A DNA stretch of 64,000 bases from Nostoc sp. XA010 (GCF_020829625.1 NZ_JAIVFX010000029.1:16597-80596), one strand, 5' to 3'. Shown: positions 35,576 to 45,361, counted from the stretch's first letter. The notes: a model not told the origin generated them from the sequence alone. Translations and numbers: made by a program.

Positions 35576-36430
35576 TCAAAATAAACGAACAGGCTTATTT
35601 TGCAGCTTGGAAGTAATGGAACTCACCCGATCAACCACAGAAATCATGTATTTGTAATCTGGTACTTGTCCATTGGGTACATACCCTACTTCTTCAGCCA
35701 AACCTGAAGGCGCATCGCTCATTACTTTACCGATAAACTCTTGACGCTTAAGTTCAACATTGGGCCCAATCAAGACTACACCCAAGGGTACATAGTGAGG
35801 GTCTTTAAATAGGATGCGGAATTGGGTTGACCCCAACTGTGAACCGTAGAGACTCAATTCAGCCTCCGAGACAGCACAGGCGATCGCTTTTCCCTCAGCG
35901 ACCAATTCCAACGCGGCTTTAGGGGTAGGTGCAAATAGAATCTGTGCTATTGTTGTACCAAAAAGATTATAAAGTGGGAAATAATATCCTGTTGCTGAAC
36001 CTAACTGACCTAAAGCGATTGTTTGACCTTGTAGCTGTTTTAATTCGGATATTGGATTGTCTTTGCGAACAACAAAGATTGAACGCAAATTACTAATACC
36101 TATTAAAGGAAACAGAGGAACATATTGGTGACGTGCGATCGCGATCGCAGCTAAACCTGGTGGAGCAAATACTAACGACCAAGCACGAGCCTCAAGGCGC
36201 TCAACGGCTTTGTTTTCATTAAAAGCAGGCTCTAGCTGAATTAATGCATTTGTCTTCTCGCCCAAGTAATTATTAAATTTGGCATATTGGTTAATTATTT
36301 GTTCGCCTCCACCATAGTTGATAACACCAATAGTTAATGTGCCCTCAAACTCCCGTGGTGATTGGCAAGCGGCAAATGTCAAACCTAGCAGATTAAACAG
36401 AAATAAACGACGGGGAAATCGCAAAAACAT
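35576..36430 (-). CDS. PhnD-like phosphate/phosphonate ABC transporter binding lipoprotein
   Basis: A binding protein of about 284 residues starting at ATG 36430 (GTG at 36433 also possible). The signal peptide FLFNLLGLTFAACQS contains a lipobox with Cys at about residue 21. The mature part follows the phosphonate-binding (PhnD-like) pattern: GTLTIGVINYGGGEQIINQY, WSLVFAPPGLAAIAIARH, LKQLQGQTIALGQLGSATGY and the C-terminal APSGLAEEVGYVPNG. Stand-alone PhnD-like proteins often act as sensors feeding histidine kinases. No permease or ATPase is nearby. Divergent from it lies a decayed DUF3365 sensor gene, which may once have been its partner. Confidence 0.82.
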   Translation of the reverse strand: MFLRFPRRLFLFNLLGLTFAACQSPREFEGTLTIGVINYGGGEQIINQYAKFNNYLGEKTNALIQLEPAFNENKAVERLEARAWSLVFAPPGLAAIAIARHQYVPLFPLIGISNLRSIFVVRKDNPISELKQLQGQTIALGQLGSATGYYFPLYNLFGTTIAQILFAPTPKAALELVAEGKAIACAVSEAELSLYGSQLGSTQFRILFKDPHYVPLGVVLIGPNVELKRQEFIGKVMSDAPSGLAEEVGYVPNGQVPDYKYMISVVDRVSSITSKLQNKPVRLF

Positions 36431-36616
36431 CACTAATTATGCTTAACTTAAGGGAATAACTTGGCTTTCAATACTCATTTAGATAAGTTTGATTGCTGTC
36501 TAAATAGGTTATATTGCGACAAAAAATTAATATTTATTTAAATATTGTTAAGATAATTTCTAACAGGTATAAATAAATATTAGACAAACTCAGATATCGC
36601 CTTAGTTGGTTAGGTT

Positions 36617-37167
36617 ATGTTAAAGAACATTACCTTAAAGAACTTAAAAATAGGTGCTAAATTTAATTTACTTTTAATATTAGTTTTCATAGTCAGTATT
36701 TTGGGTAGTGGCGTTGCTTTATCCAGTGTACTTCAGGGAAGGGCCCAAAATGAAGTGGTTTCCCAAGCGGAGATTCTCATCCAAATGGTAAACGCAGTTA
36801 GAAACTATACACAAAATCATATAGTTCCCCTATTGGAACCGAGAGGTGAATTAGATTCAACGTTCACGCCTGAAATAATACCGACTTTTTCCGCAAAAGG
36901 GGTTTTTGAAAATTTTCGTAAAAACCGCAATATAGCAACTTTTTTCATAAAGATGCAACAGTTAATCGAACTAATTTAGCAGATAAAGCCGATAATTTTG
37001 AAACTTAACATGTAGAGCGTTTTCGCAACGAACCCAATACTCTAGAAATTACAGGCTTTCGCACCTTGTCAGAAAGTGAAGTATTTTATATTGCACAACC
37101 ACTTAAGATTACACAGCAGCAATGTCTGCGGTGTAATTCTACATGGGGGGTGTCTTGGGCTATATAG
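36617..37167 (+). pseudogene. Decayed DUF3365 (Tll0287-like) sensor gene
   Basis: An open frame of 120 codons (36617-36979) encodes a membrane anchor (LLLILVFIVSILGSGVALSS) and the start of a DUF3365 domain (VNAVRNYTQNHIVPLLEP, ending KGVFENFRKNRN). After a frameshift near 36950 the domain continues in another frame as RTNLADKADNFET, hits a TAA, and resumes as HVERFRNEPNTLEITGFRTL through LKITQQQCLRCN, ending at 37167. The expected haem-type CxxCH has asparagine for histidine, and all downstream domains are missing. At least one frameshift, one stop and a 3' truncation mark it as dead. Confidence 0.82.
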
Positions 37168-37319
37168 GTTTGACCAAATCCACCTTTACCTGAAACCTGA
37201 AGGACTTGGTAACGTCCGTCTAATAATATAAAGTTGAAGTTGGAGCGAACAGAAGAATAGCGATCGCTTTCCAGGAAATCTCTAGATAGCGGTTGCAGAT
37301 ATAGGAATTTTTTAACCGC
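37148..37319 (-). pseudogene. Ser/Thr protein kinase N-terminal fragment
   Basis: Reading the minus strand from about 37319 gives FLYLQPLSRDFLESDRYSS and then LLDGRYQVLQVSGKGGFGQT followed by YIAQDT. The GxGGFGxTY glycine loop and LLDGRY start are typical of cyanobacterial Hanks-type kinases (GKGGFGQTY). The fragment stops at the junction with the DUF3365 remnant, which it overlaps; the rest of the kinase is absent. It is a scrap joined by an old rearrangement. Confidence 0.65.
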
Positions 37320-37774
37320 CTCTGCCCAAAGTTAGAGCGCCTTCACAACAGTACTTCACCCTTGTTTCAACTAGCCTTAGCCTTGCAACTACCATAGAAT
37401 TGAGCAATTCGCGATCGCGATTTTAATAACTAACCGTAAAATTACTTAATGTCGGCGCGAGAAGAAAGCAAGTAACATAAATTTAATTGGATAAATTCGC
37501 TTTATTCAGTCTTTTAATTTTTACATACTTTCGGTCTTAAATAGTGTGTTTCATCTGTGTTCCCTAGCATAATTCTTTAACAACTCTTTTAAATGAGTTC
37601 AGCTTTTACAATCAAGACTTGATTGAAATGTAAATAACTTTGTAGCTTTCGCAGCTTAAGTTATTTACTGCTGGATTGTGCCAGTCATCTCCTGTTTGCT
37701 GCTGCATCTTACCAATGCACTACAGACGGTTATGCTTATCCATAAAAATACATTTATAACTTGCGAGGTTCCCC
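37168..37774. other. Intergenic region between gene remnants
   Basis: Beyond the kinase fragment nothing recognisable is seen. The stretch 37600-37775 leads into the NB-ARC gene and probably held its promoter. Confidence 0.45.
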
Positions 37775-39199
37775 ATGAAATCATAACACAGGAGCCGTAA
37801 ACGTGGTGTAATCCTAACGTCCCAAGGATTGCAGAAACTCCAAGATGCAAAATCTAAATCAGAACATTATGATAATTTTGATAAACATTATACTCATGAA
37901 GTCTTAGGCTTTCGCATGGGGTTAGACCCAGATACAGTAGCAAAGGTATTTGCCTGTGAAATAGAGGTAGATCGGCAAACCCTAAAGTACTGTTTCCAAG
38001 CATTCAACCTACAACTAGAAACTCATGACTATCAGTTCATTAATCCAGATATCAACCCGCAGGAAAACTACACAAAAATTCAAAATCAAATTGATTGGGG
38101 AGAAGCACCAGATGTATCCCTTTTTTGCGGACGCACGGAAGAAGTGGCAACCCTGAAGCACTGGATTTTAGCTGAGTCTCTTACAAATGAGCCAATACCC
38201 TGCCGTCTCATTACCCTATTAGGCATGGGTGGGATCGGCAAAACCTGGCTATCGGTGAAGCTTGCTCAACAACTTCAGGATCAATTTGAGTTCGTGATTT
38301 GGCGATCGCTGCTCCCTAATCCTCCAGTTAACGATCTCCTAGCAGACCTGATCGCCGTCCTATCTGATGGCAAAGAAACCGAGCAGCCAAAACCATTCAA
38401 TCACAAAATTTCACGACTGATTTATTATTTGCAACATCATCGTTGCTTACTGGTTTTAGACGGTGCTGACAGAGTTCTCCAAGAATGTGCCGCTCCAGAG
38501 ATCACCCGTCGAGACTGTATCTGGCTCCAAGACACAGCCATCGGGGAATACTGCGAGTTGTTTAAAAGAGTGGGAGAAGCCACCCATCAAAGTTGCTTAA
38601 TCTTGACTAGTCGTGTCAAATCCCATGAGATCACCTCGCTTGAAGGAAAGACACGACCTGTGCGAGTATTCTGTCTCCAAGGATTACAGGTTACAGATAT
38701 ACAAGAACTTTTCAAAACCAAAGGAATCTTTAGAGGAAAACCAGACAGCTGGAATCGATTAATCGCATCCTATGCAGGCAATCCCTATGCCCTAAACCGC
38801 GTTGCCACAACGATTCAACAGTTATTTAATGGCAGCATCACTGAATTTTTAAAGCAGAAAGTTACAGTTTTTGGTAAAATTTTCGACGGTTTAGACCAAG
38901 AATTTGAACAGCTGTCGGATACAGCTAAAGCAACGATTCAATGCATGGTACTCAATCGTCAACCCATTTCTTTTTCACAGCTACGAACAAAGATGCCATC
39001 GTCTGTTTCATCTCAAGAACTCCTGGAAAGCTTGGAACTACTAGAAGCGCGATCGTGGATTGATGCCAAATCAGGTATGTTCTCTCTCCAAACGATGATG
39101 ATTGAATATGTCAAATCTTTTATTCTTGACGAGAAGATCGCCAAATTTCAGCCGAGTGCGTTTCTAGATCAAGAACATCAACGTCAGGTAGCAAGCTAG
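37775..39199 (+). pseudogene. NB-ARC STAND NTPase lacking WD40 repeats, with an early nonsense codon
   Basis: The frame homologous to the NB-ARC-WD40 gene at 48364-51939 begins at ATG 37775, meets TAA at codon 4 (37784), then stays open to 39199. The post-stop sequence RSRKRGVILTSQGLQKLQDA aligns with RRKRGVALTNKGLQKIKEA of the paralogue, so the stop interrupts genuine coding DNA. A TTG at 37829 could give a 456-residue product. An HTH-like domain (about residues 15-65 of that product), NB-ARC Walker A LLGMGGIGKTWLSVKL and Walker B RCLLVLDGAD are intact; the WD40 sensor is missing and the protein ends soon after the winged-helix region. It may be a truncated live gene or a pseudogene. Confidence 0.75.
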
Positions 39200-39776
39200 A
39201 ACTGTCGGGGGAACTTTTGTCTAAGACTATGTTTCTTTAAGTTCATTACCACAACACCCAACAATCGCAATAAGCTGTCGCGCATCTAAATTGTACTTTT
39301 CGTACCCTGAAAAACTCGCTGTGAGGTTTTCAGCTTGAAAAATTAAATGCGTCTTAGCTTATCTACATAATTGGGCGTTTAGCTGCCTTGGCTTCTTGAA
39401 TATCCTCTAGTAAATGCCAGGGCATTCGTTGACTGTTTAAGATGAAATTCTTTTTATCAAAAGTAGTTGTGCAATAAATTATCGACTCATCTGGGTATTT
39501 AATTCAACTTTGTACCGAGATTTTCGGGTAAGAATGAATGATGCTTTTTCAAATCAGATGTAGGCGTAGCAAGTCTTAGGCATCGCTAGTTTAAAAATTG
39601 TGTTTCTTACCCCTTTTTGGCAAAATTTTAAGCACTATTACTTATTGACAAATTGTTTATGGTCTTAAAATCTCAAGGATGTCCTCCAAATCCCCTGCTC
39701 CCGTATGCTTACCCTTTTCATTCGGGGGTTACGTGGTTAACAATGGGTTGAATGTTTTTTAAATAATTCAACTCTT
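39200..39776. other. Intergenic region, possible gene scrap on the minus strand
   Basis: No start-to-stop gene is supported. On the minus strand about 39367-39510 an uninitiated frame reads SQRMPWHLLEDIQEAKAAKR near its end, which could be the C-terminus of a lost gene. The rest is AT-rich. Confidence 0.35.
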
Positions 39777-40031
39777 ATGGCTAGAACTCCAAATGAATAT
39801 GCCGTATACCTCCTACTGGAAAGCGGCCACCGAGAAGAAGTACGTTTTCCTACTATTCAAGAGTTTCAGAAGTGGTATAGCAGCGAACTTGTGCCAAAAT
39901 CTGCTTCAAATGACTTTATTAGCGTGCCGATCAAAAATATTCAAGGGGAATATATGGTAGTAAGACCTTCTCGGGTTGTGGCAATCCGGGTAGAACCCGT
40001 TTTTAGTTCCAGTGTTGAAAGATTCAACTAA
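39777..40031 (+). CDS. Conserved hypothetical protein (84 aa)
   Basis: An 84-residue soluble protein from ATG 39777 (ARTPNEYAVYLLLESGHREE) with a middle part VRFPTIQEFQKWYSSELVPK and a C-terminal YMVVRPSRVVAIRVEP. I recognise no named domain; it has the look of a small conserved cyanobacterial protein. Its TAA is directly followed by the mltA ATG with no gap, so the two are almost certainly co-translated. No signal peptide or membrane span is present. Confidence 0.72.
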   Translation: MARTPNEYAVYLLLESGHREEVRFPTIQEFQKWYSSELVPKSASNDFISVPIKNIQGEYMVVRPSRVVAIRVEPVFSSSVERFN

Positions 40032-41294
40032 ATGATGAGAAAAACCTTTGCTTTGCTTTCCTTAAGTCTGGGAATTGCCCTTGTAAACCCTCTCTGGTCG
40101 GCTGTTGCTCAGGTTCCTAACTTCCTGCCGTTGCCAGTACCCATAGCTCCTGATCTTCCACCTCAGCCAGTACCAATTACTCCTGAGATAACGCCACCGC
40201 TAAAACCAATCGCTATCGGAAGCGATTGTAGGTTCCAGCAGACTTGCTTGGGTTGGGATGAGCAAATTTGGGGTCAAAGGGGTAAAATAGGCGATCGCAA
40301 CGCGCTGTTGGCTTCCATTGATAATAGTTTGCTTTACCTAGCAAAGAAAGAAGCGATCGCAGCATATCAAAATTATCCGATGAAGGAAATTACCCTTGAT
40401 CGCGTCCGCCGAAGTTTGTTACGCTTCCGCCAACTAGTTATCAGTTCTAAGTCAGCAGCGCAATTACAAGCTGCTGTCAGCCGAGAGTTTGTCTTTTACC
40501 AGTCTGTAGGTAACGATGGGAAAGGTACTGTTAAGTTCACTGCTTACTACGAACCTGTTTACACCGCCAGCCGTGTCAGGACTGCAATATATAAGTATCC
40601 TCTTTATCGGCTACCACCTGATTTCAGCCAATGGCGCAAACCCCACCCAAAACGAATTGATTTGGAAGGGAAGGATGGTTTAAAAGGGAATAAGAGTAAA
40701 TTGCGAGGTTTAGAACTACTTTGGTTCCGCGATCGCTTAGACGCATACATGGTACATATCCAAGGTTCTGCCCAAATTAAGTTAACTAATGGCAAAACAA
40801 CGTCAGTTGGCTATGCAGGTGGAACTGATTACCCTTGGACTAGTATCGGCAAAGAACTTGCGAAAGATGGCAAACTTCCACTGGCAGGATTGACAATGCC
40901 ACGGATGACTGCTTTCTTCCGACAAAAGCCTCAGGAGTTGAGTAATTATCTGCCACGCTGGGAACGATTTATTTTCTTCCAAGAAACAAGCGGTAGACCA
41001 GCTACTGGTAGTATTCATGTGCCAGTAACAGCAGAACGTTCCATTGCTACAGATAAGTCTCTCATGCCACCGGGAGCGCTAGCGCTGATTTACAACTCAT
41101 TTCCCTATCCTGCTGGTGGTGGCAAACTAGAGAGGCGTACTGTCAGCCGCTTTGTACTTGACCAGGATACAGGAAGCGCCATCAAAGGCCCGGGTCGGGT
41201 AGATTATTTCATGGGGTCTGGTAAACTAGCAGGCGATCGCGCTGGCATCACAGGCGGTAATGGTTCACTATATTATTTACTGCTCAAAGAATAA
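40032..41294 (+). CDS. mltA: Lytic murein transglycosylase A
   Basis: A 420-residue exported protein: signal peptide (ALLSLSLGIALVNPLWSAVA), proline-rich linker, MltA domain (about residues 130-300; FTAYYEPVYTASRV, FRDRLDAYMVHIQGSAQIKL, VGYAGGTDYPWTSIGKEL) and a C-terminal 3D domain (about 340-410) with QDTGSAIKGPGRVDYFMGSG. MltA cleaves the glycan strand of peptidoglycan to 1,6-anhydro-muropeptides. The 3D-domain aspartates are visible (D of DTG, VDYF, GDRAG). No lipobox is evident. The two ATGs at 40032 and 40035 are equivalent. It follows the 84-residue gene without spacing. Confidence 0.92.
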   Translation: MMRKTFALLSLSLGIALVNPLWSAVAQVPNFLPLPVPIAPDLPPQPVPITPEITPPLKPIAIGSDCRFQQTCLGWDEQIWGQRGKIGDRNALLASIDNSLLYLAKKEAIAAYQNYPMKEITLDRVRRSLLRFRQLVISSKSAAQLQAAVSREFVFYQSVGNDGKGTVKFTAYYEPVYTASRVRTAIYKYPLYRLPPDFSQWRKPHPKRIDLEGKDGLKGNKSKLRGLELLWFRDRLDAYMVHIQGSAQIKLTNGKTTSVGYAGGTDYPWTSIGKELAKDGKLPLAGLTMPRMTAFFRQKPQELSNYLPRWERFIFFQETSGRPATGSIHVPVTAERSIATDKSLMPPGALALIYNSFPYPAGGGKLERRTVSRFVLDQDTGSAIKGPGRVDYFMGSGKLAGDRAGITGGNGSLYYLLLKE

Positions 41295-41298
41295 AGTT

Positions 41299-41366
41299 AG
41301 GAGTTAGGAGTTAAGAGTTAGGAGTTATTAATTCAAAACTCATCACTCCTCACTCCTCACTCTTCA
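41299..41366. repeat. GTTAGGA tandem repeat with inverted ACTCCTC partner
   Basis: AGTTAGGAGTTAGGAGTTAA is followed by ACTCCTCACTCCTCACTC, a partly inverted pair that could form a long hairpin between the convergent genes mltA and 41373-42242, and may act as a bidirectional terminator. Confidence 0.7.
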
Positions 41367-41372
41367 CTCTCC

Positions 41373-42242
41373 TTAGTACGGCGGATAAGCAAAATCATCT
41401 TCATCAGCATAAACGTAAGAGTTGGAAACTCCTGCCATTGCCAATTTAGGCGTTTCTAATTTTACAGCTTCCTTCCCAAAATCTTTGTATTCTTCAAAAG
41501 TCTTGCAAATCATTCTAGACTCAAGAGAATCGGAAGCAATTAAGTATTCTGTTAAAGTCCCTACCGTGGGATGTTTATAGTCTACAGTTGAAGCTACTAG
41601 AACTGTATTTGGTTCAATACCTCTTTCTTCACATTCAATTATCGGACAAAAAATGCCGTGAGCGTGGAACAATGGGCCTTTTGGTGTTAAGGGTTGCTTG
41701 CGGTAAACAGCATAAGCCTTTTCTAGTTCAGCGACGAATCCACTAACTACTTTGCCTTGTTGATATTCGCAGTAGGTTTTGCTGAAACTTGCTCCGGCTG
41801 CACCATTAAGAGTTAGTTGTAGTGGTGATTCATTTAAAAACTTTTTATTCTCTCCGACTATAAAAATTAGATAGCGAGTAAAGGTTTTAAATTTAAGTTT
41901 GTCGGCTAAAAAAGCATCATAATTCTCTTTGAGCGTACCCAGTTTTAAACCGCTTTCCCGGTCTTTGACAGACAATGGCCCCCGACGCACTATAACCACG
42001 CGTGGAGTAGTGGAAATAAAGACCGTTTCGACTCCAGAGGTAAATTCATGCTCCACTTGCTGCCAATTATCATCTGGCACAAAGCCGACAGCATTAGCAT
42101 TATCCAGCTTAATTGCCAAACCGTGGGATTGCATACCATCTGTGCCATATCGAGGATTAATCATCTGACACCAGGGAAGGACTTGAGAAGGCGGTGCATT
42201 AAATTTCTCGTCTTCAAAGTCGAAATTAGCAGATGCTTTCAT
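41373..42242 (-). CDS. DUF5895-like conserved protein
   Basis: A 289-residue soluble protein beginning MKASANFDFEDEKFNAPPSQ with conserved-looking blocks LPWCQMINPRYGTDGMQSHG, VFISTTPRVVIVRRGPLSVK, LTLNGAAGASFSKTYCEY and FHAHGIFCPIIECEERGIEP. From memory it matches a family of cyanobacterial proteins called DUF5895, with no known function. Some resemblance to single-stranded-DNA or plasmid/phage-associated proteins has been suggested by size only and I would not rely on it. It is convergent with mltA. Downstream the repeat array; upstream a structured element. Confidence 0.65.
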   Translation of the reverse strand: MKASANFDFEDEKFNAPPSQVLPWCQMINPRYGTDGMQSHGLAIKLDNANAVGFVPDDNWQQVEHEFTSGVETVFISTTPRVVIVRRGPLSVKDRESGLKLGTLKENYDAFLADKLKFKTFTRYLIFIVGENKKFLNESPLQLTLNGAAGASFSKTYCEYQQGKVVSGFVAELEKAYAVYRKQPLTPKGPLFHAHGIFCPIIECEERGIEPNTVLVASTVDYKHPTVGTLTEYLIASDSLESRMICKTFEEYKDFGKEAVKLETPKLAMAGVSNSYVYADEDDFAYPPY

Positions 42243-42281
42243 CGTTTTAGGCTATCAAAGTGTTTTCTTGAACAAGTTTAT

Positions 42282-42374
42282 CGGCACGCTGCTCGTGGAG
42301 AGCCAGAAGCAGAGGGTTGTTACGAGCGTTGCTCGTCCCTTGCGCGTCACCCTCAAAAGAAGGCAAACGTGCCG
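42282..42374. other. Palindromic folded element upstream of the DUF5895-like gene
   Basis: CGGCACG (42282-42288) pairs with CGTGCCG (42368-42374); inside, GAGGGT pairs with ACCCTC and ACGAGC with GCTCGT. Three nested arms suggest a folded RNA or a small palindromic mobile element. Confidence 0.4.
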
Positions 42375-42499
42375 TTAAACTAGCTTAGTAGTTTTTCCAG
42401 ATTAAGACAGAATCAATCTATGTTGCAATCCCTGTTTCGTTTTGTAACAACAGTTCCTCATTGAAACAGTGCTAGGTACTCAGCACTTATTCCTCAGTA

Positions 42500-43196
42500 T
42501 TATTTCGCTGAACTCAAAGCAGCGAGAGTCTTTAAATCTGGCACTTCTAAGTTAGGTTGACTTATTGCTGAACCTGTAGTATTAAATCCTTTTTGGACTG
42601 CTCGACGGTTTACCCAGACTGTTGATAGTCCCAGAGATTTGGCTGTAACAATATCGTGATATACACTAGCAGCAACGTGTAATATCTGCTCTAGCGGCAA
42701 ATCAATTCTTTCAATAGCCAGTCTGAAGTTTTTGAAGGAGGGTTTGTAGCTTTTTGCTTGTTCTGCTGTGATTATCTGGTCAAATTCCACCTGCAAGTGC
42801 TTTGCCGAGAAAGCAAAGAGATCGTCATCTATATTTGAGACAATTACCAGCTTAAACTTTTTTGAGGGTTTTAAGTGCCTCAATTGTATCAGGGAAAGGT
42901 AGCCAATGCTGAATCGAATCAGCAAGTGAATTTAGTTCGTCAGCAGTTGGCTCAAAGCCAAATCGTTCACCAAATTTCTGGACTACTCTCTTCAAAACTT
43001 CCCGATATTTGGTATACTCTCCTTTTTCGAGTTCTGCTTCAAATTGAGCAAAAAGTTCCAGAATTTGATCGTCATCCAAATTAGTTTTATGTGCCAGCAG
43101 AAGTGGCTTTAGCACCCCTAAGATACCGTTTTCCCAATCGATTAGGGTTCCGTAACAATCGAAAGTTAAAGCCTTGTATTGATTGAAGTCAATCAC
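42500..43196 (-). pseudogene. Type II haloacid dehalogenase-like HAD hydrolase, frameshifted
   Basis: Two overlapping minus frames together make one HAD protein of about 230 residues. The N-terminal part (ATG 43196) has motif I TFDCYGTLIDWENGI and the cap region, and ends ALKTLKKV-stop; the second frame continues with KKFKLVIVSNIDDDLF (motif II), SYKPSFKNF (motif III lysine) and ASVYHDIVTAKSLGLSTVWV (motif IV). The switch lies at an A6 run (plus-strand T6 at 42858-42863): five As would give one continuous protein. So a single-base insertion, a sequencing error, or slippage at the run could explain it. All catalytic motifs are intact. It stands alone. Confidence 0.85.
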
Positions 43197-43571
43197 TTTT
43201 TTATACTCCAGAACTTGATTAAGAGTATTAAGTTTTTACAAACCAAAAGATCGGTTAACCCATCTGCGTTAGCGCAGCCCGCCGCAGGCATCGCTACATT
43301 TGCCACTCTTAAACTTTTTTAACATTTCTTCATAAAAGCAGAGTTTAAGTAGGTAGATAAGAAAAGACCAAGCTGTGTGAAGATAAACAAATACATCAGC
43401 ACAATAAAACTAAACTCTCTTAATAGAGATAAAGTAGGCTCAACCCCTTCCGTCTCTTGCCTTCAGCATAGCTGTTTGCTAGCTTATTTGAATGACTAAT
43501 ATTGACGCTGATCTACTTGGGTGTGGCATAATATTATCCCACAGAGGAAATTTTTCCTAAGTATATTTTCT
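43197..43571. other. Intergenic region upstream of the ThDP-enzyme cluster
   Basis: A dispersed repeat copy (GCGTTAGCGCAGCCCGCCGC) lies at 43263-43308. The remainder is AT-rich and probably holds the promoter of the four-gene cluster. No gene is seen. Confidence 0.5.
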
Positions 43572-45335
43572 ATGAATTTTAAATTTCAGGATACACAATC
43601 GAATACCACTGAACCATTAAACTCAACTAAACAGCTATTTGATAGCAAGTTATCCCTAACTTTTTCAGTAGCACAGGCAGTGGTAAAAATCCTGAAAGAT
43701 ATGGGAGTGCAATATGCCTTTGGTGTTTCAGGAGGCGCGATCGCCCCAGTGTGGGCTGCATTACATCAAAGTCCCATCCAGGTGCTGCACTTTCGGCATG
43801 AAGCCGGAGCAGCTTTTGCAGCCATTGAAGCGTATTTTGCTAGCGATCGCCCGGTTGTGGTATTCACTACCACAGGGCCAGGGATCACTAATGCTTTAAC
43901 AGGGCTATTAGCTGCCCGTTGGGAGGGTGCTAAGGTGATTCTGGTATCAGCTTCAACATCAGCACCACAAAGAGGACGTTGGGCTTGCCAAGAAACTAGC
44001 ACTTACACTATGCCTAGCACAGGTATTTTTACTTCCGGGCAAATATTCCATTATGCAACTACTCTCGAATCCAGTGATGAACTCACAGAGGTTTCTCGAA
44101 GGCTTGCCCTTGGACTAGGACAACCAGGAGGATTCGTAGCTCATATAAGTATTCCAACAAATATCCAGACAAGTTCACTAAAAACTTCGTTGCCACGAAT
44201 TACTCTCTCTGAGAGTCTGGCAACAACAAGTGAAGAAACAATCGCAGAATGTATCCGGTTACTGTCTGAGGGGCCCTTTGCCATCTGGGTCGGTTTCGGG
44301 GCACGGGGTGCTGCAAAAGAAATTCGCCGGCTTGCCGAGAGAACAGGGGCTGCGGTGATGTGTTCACCACGGGCTAAAGGTATTTTTCCTGAAAATCATC
44401 CTCAGTTTGTCGGCGTCACCGGCTTCGGTGGGCATGAGTCTGTTTTTAGGTATATGCAGGAGTACCGACCCTTACGCACCCTAGTTCTGGGAACACGCTT
44501 AGGCGAACGCACATCACTTTTGCTCCCTGTAATGGTACCTTTGCGGGGCTTTTTGCATGTTGACATCGACCCAGAAGTTCCAGGAACTGCATATTCATCT
44601 GCTGAGACTTTTGCCATTCCGTCTGACATTAGGGTGTTTGTGAAAGCTCTGTTGAAACATTTTTTACAGCATCCTGCTCATCTGGCAAAACCGATGCTGC
44701 CTAGATATGAACACAGTACAATCAATCCACGTACACACGGAAAAGTGCGTCCCGTAGTGCTTATGGATGCTATTCAAAGACTGATTGTTGAGGGAAGTGA
44801 TGTATTGGTGATGACCGAGGCCAGCAGTTCCTCCGCTTGGGGAAATTATATGCTGCGGTTTGCCAAGCCACATTGTTACCGAAACTGTAGCGGTTTTGCG
44901 TCTATGGGGCATATTACTACTGGCGTTGTCGGTGCGGCACTAGCTCGTGGTGGTAAAGCGATCGCCATTGTTGGTGACGGTGCCATGCTGATGAATAATG
45001 AGATTAGCACAGCTGTGAAGTACCAAATTCCAGTTGTCTGGATAGTACTTAATGACGGACACTACAATATGTGCGATCGGGGCATGACAATGTTGGGCTT
45101 TCAGGGTGTAGATGCAGAAATTCCACAGACCAACTTTGTCAATATTGCTTGTGGGATGGGAGCCGATGGTATCCGTGTAGAGAGAGAGGCTGACATCGAG
45201 GCTGCTCTAGAAAAAGCAATGGTGGCGATCGCTCCGTTCGTGATCGATGTGGTCATTGACCCTACTCAGCCTGCACCAATTGAAAGTCGCATTCAGAATT
45301 TGATTACCCAGAACGAAACTAATTATTATTGTTAA
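43572..45335 (+). CDS. Thiamine diphosphate-dependent enzyme (acetolactate synthase-like)
   Basis: A ThDP enzyme of 587 residues from ATG 43572 (an in-frame GTG at 43521 would add 17). The Pyr domain has MGVQYAFGVSGGAIAPVWAA and the catalytic glutamate in HFRHEAGAAFAAIEAYFA; TTTGPGITNALTGLLAARWE follows. A central Rossmann domain and a PP domain with IAIVGDGAMLMNNEISTA and LNDGHYNMCDRGM complete the acetolactate synthase/benzoylformate decarboxylase plan. Housekeeping IlvB usually sits with IlvN; none is here. The neighbours are a KAS III-like gene 26 bp downstream, an SGNH hydrolase and a methyltransferase, suggesting C-C ligation (acyloin formation) in secondary metabolism, as in scytonemin (ScyA) or xenocyloin pathways. 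That is inference. Confidence 0.85.
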   Translation: MNFKFQDTQSNTTEPLNSTKQLFDSKLSLTFSVAQAVVKILKDMGVQYAFGVSGGAIAPVWAALHQSPIQVLHFRHEAGAAFAAIEAYFASDRPVVVFTTTGPGITNALTGLLAARWEGAKVILVSASTSAPQRGRWACQETSTYTMPSTGIFTSGQIFHYATTLESSDELTEVSRRLALGLGQPGGFVAHISIPTNIQTSSLKTSLPRITLSESLATTSEETIAECIRLLSEGPFAIWVGFGARGAAKEIRRLAERTGAAVMCSPRAKGIFPENHPQFVGVTGFGGHESVFRYMQEYRPLRTLVLGTRLGERTSLLLPVMVPLRGFLHVDIDPEVPGTAYSSAETFAIPSDIRVFVKALLKHFLQHPAHLAKPMLPRYEHSTINPRTHGKVRPVVLMDAIQRLIVEGSDVLVMTEASSSSAWGNYMLRFAKPHCYRNCSGFASMGHITTGVVGAALARGGKAIAIVGDGAMLMNNEISTAVKYQIPVVWIVLNDGHYNMCDRGMTMLGFQGVDAEIPQTNFVNIACGMGADGIRVEREADIEAALEKAMVAIAPFVIDVVIDPTQPAPIESRIQNLITQNETNYYC

Positions 45336-45361
45336 CTTACTGAAAATATAACAAGTTATTT

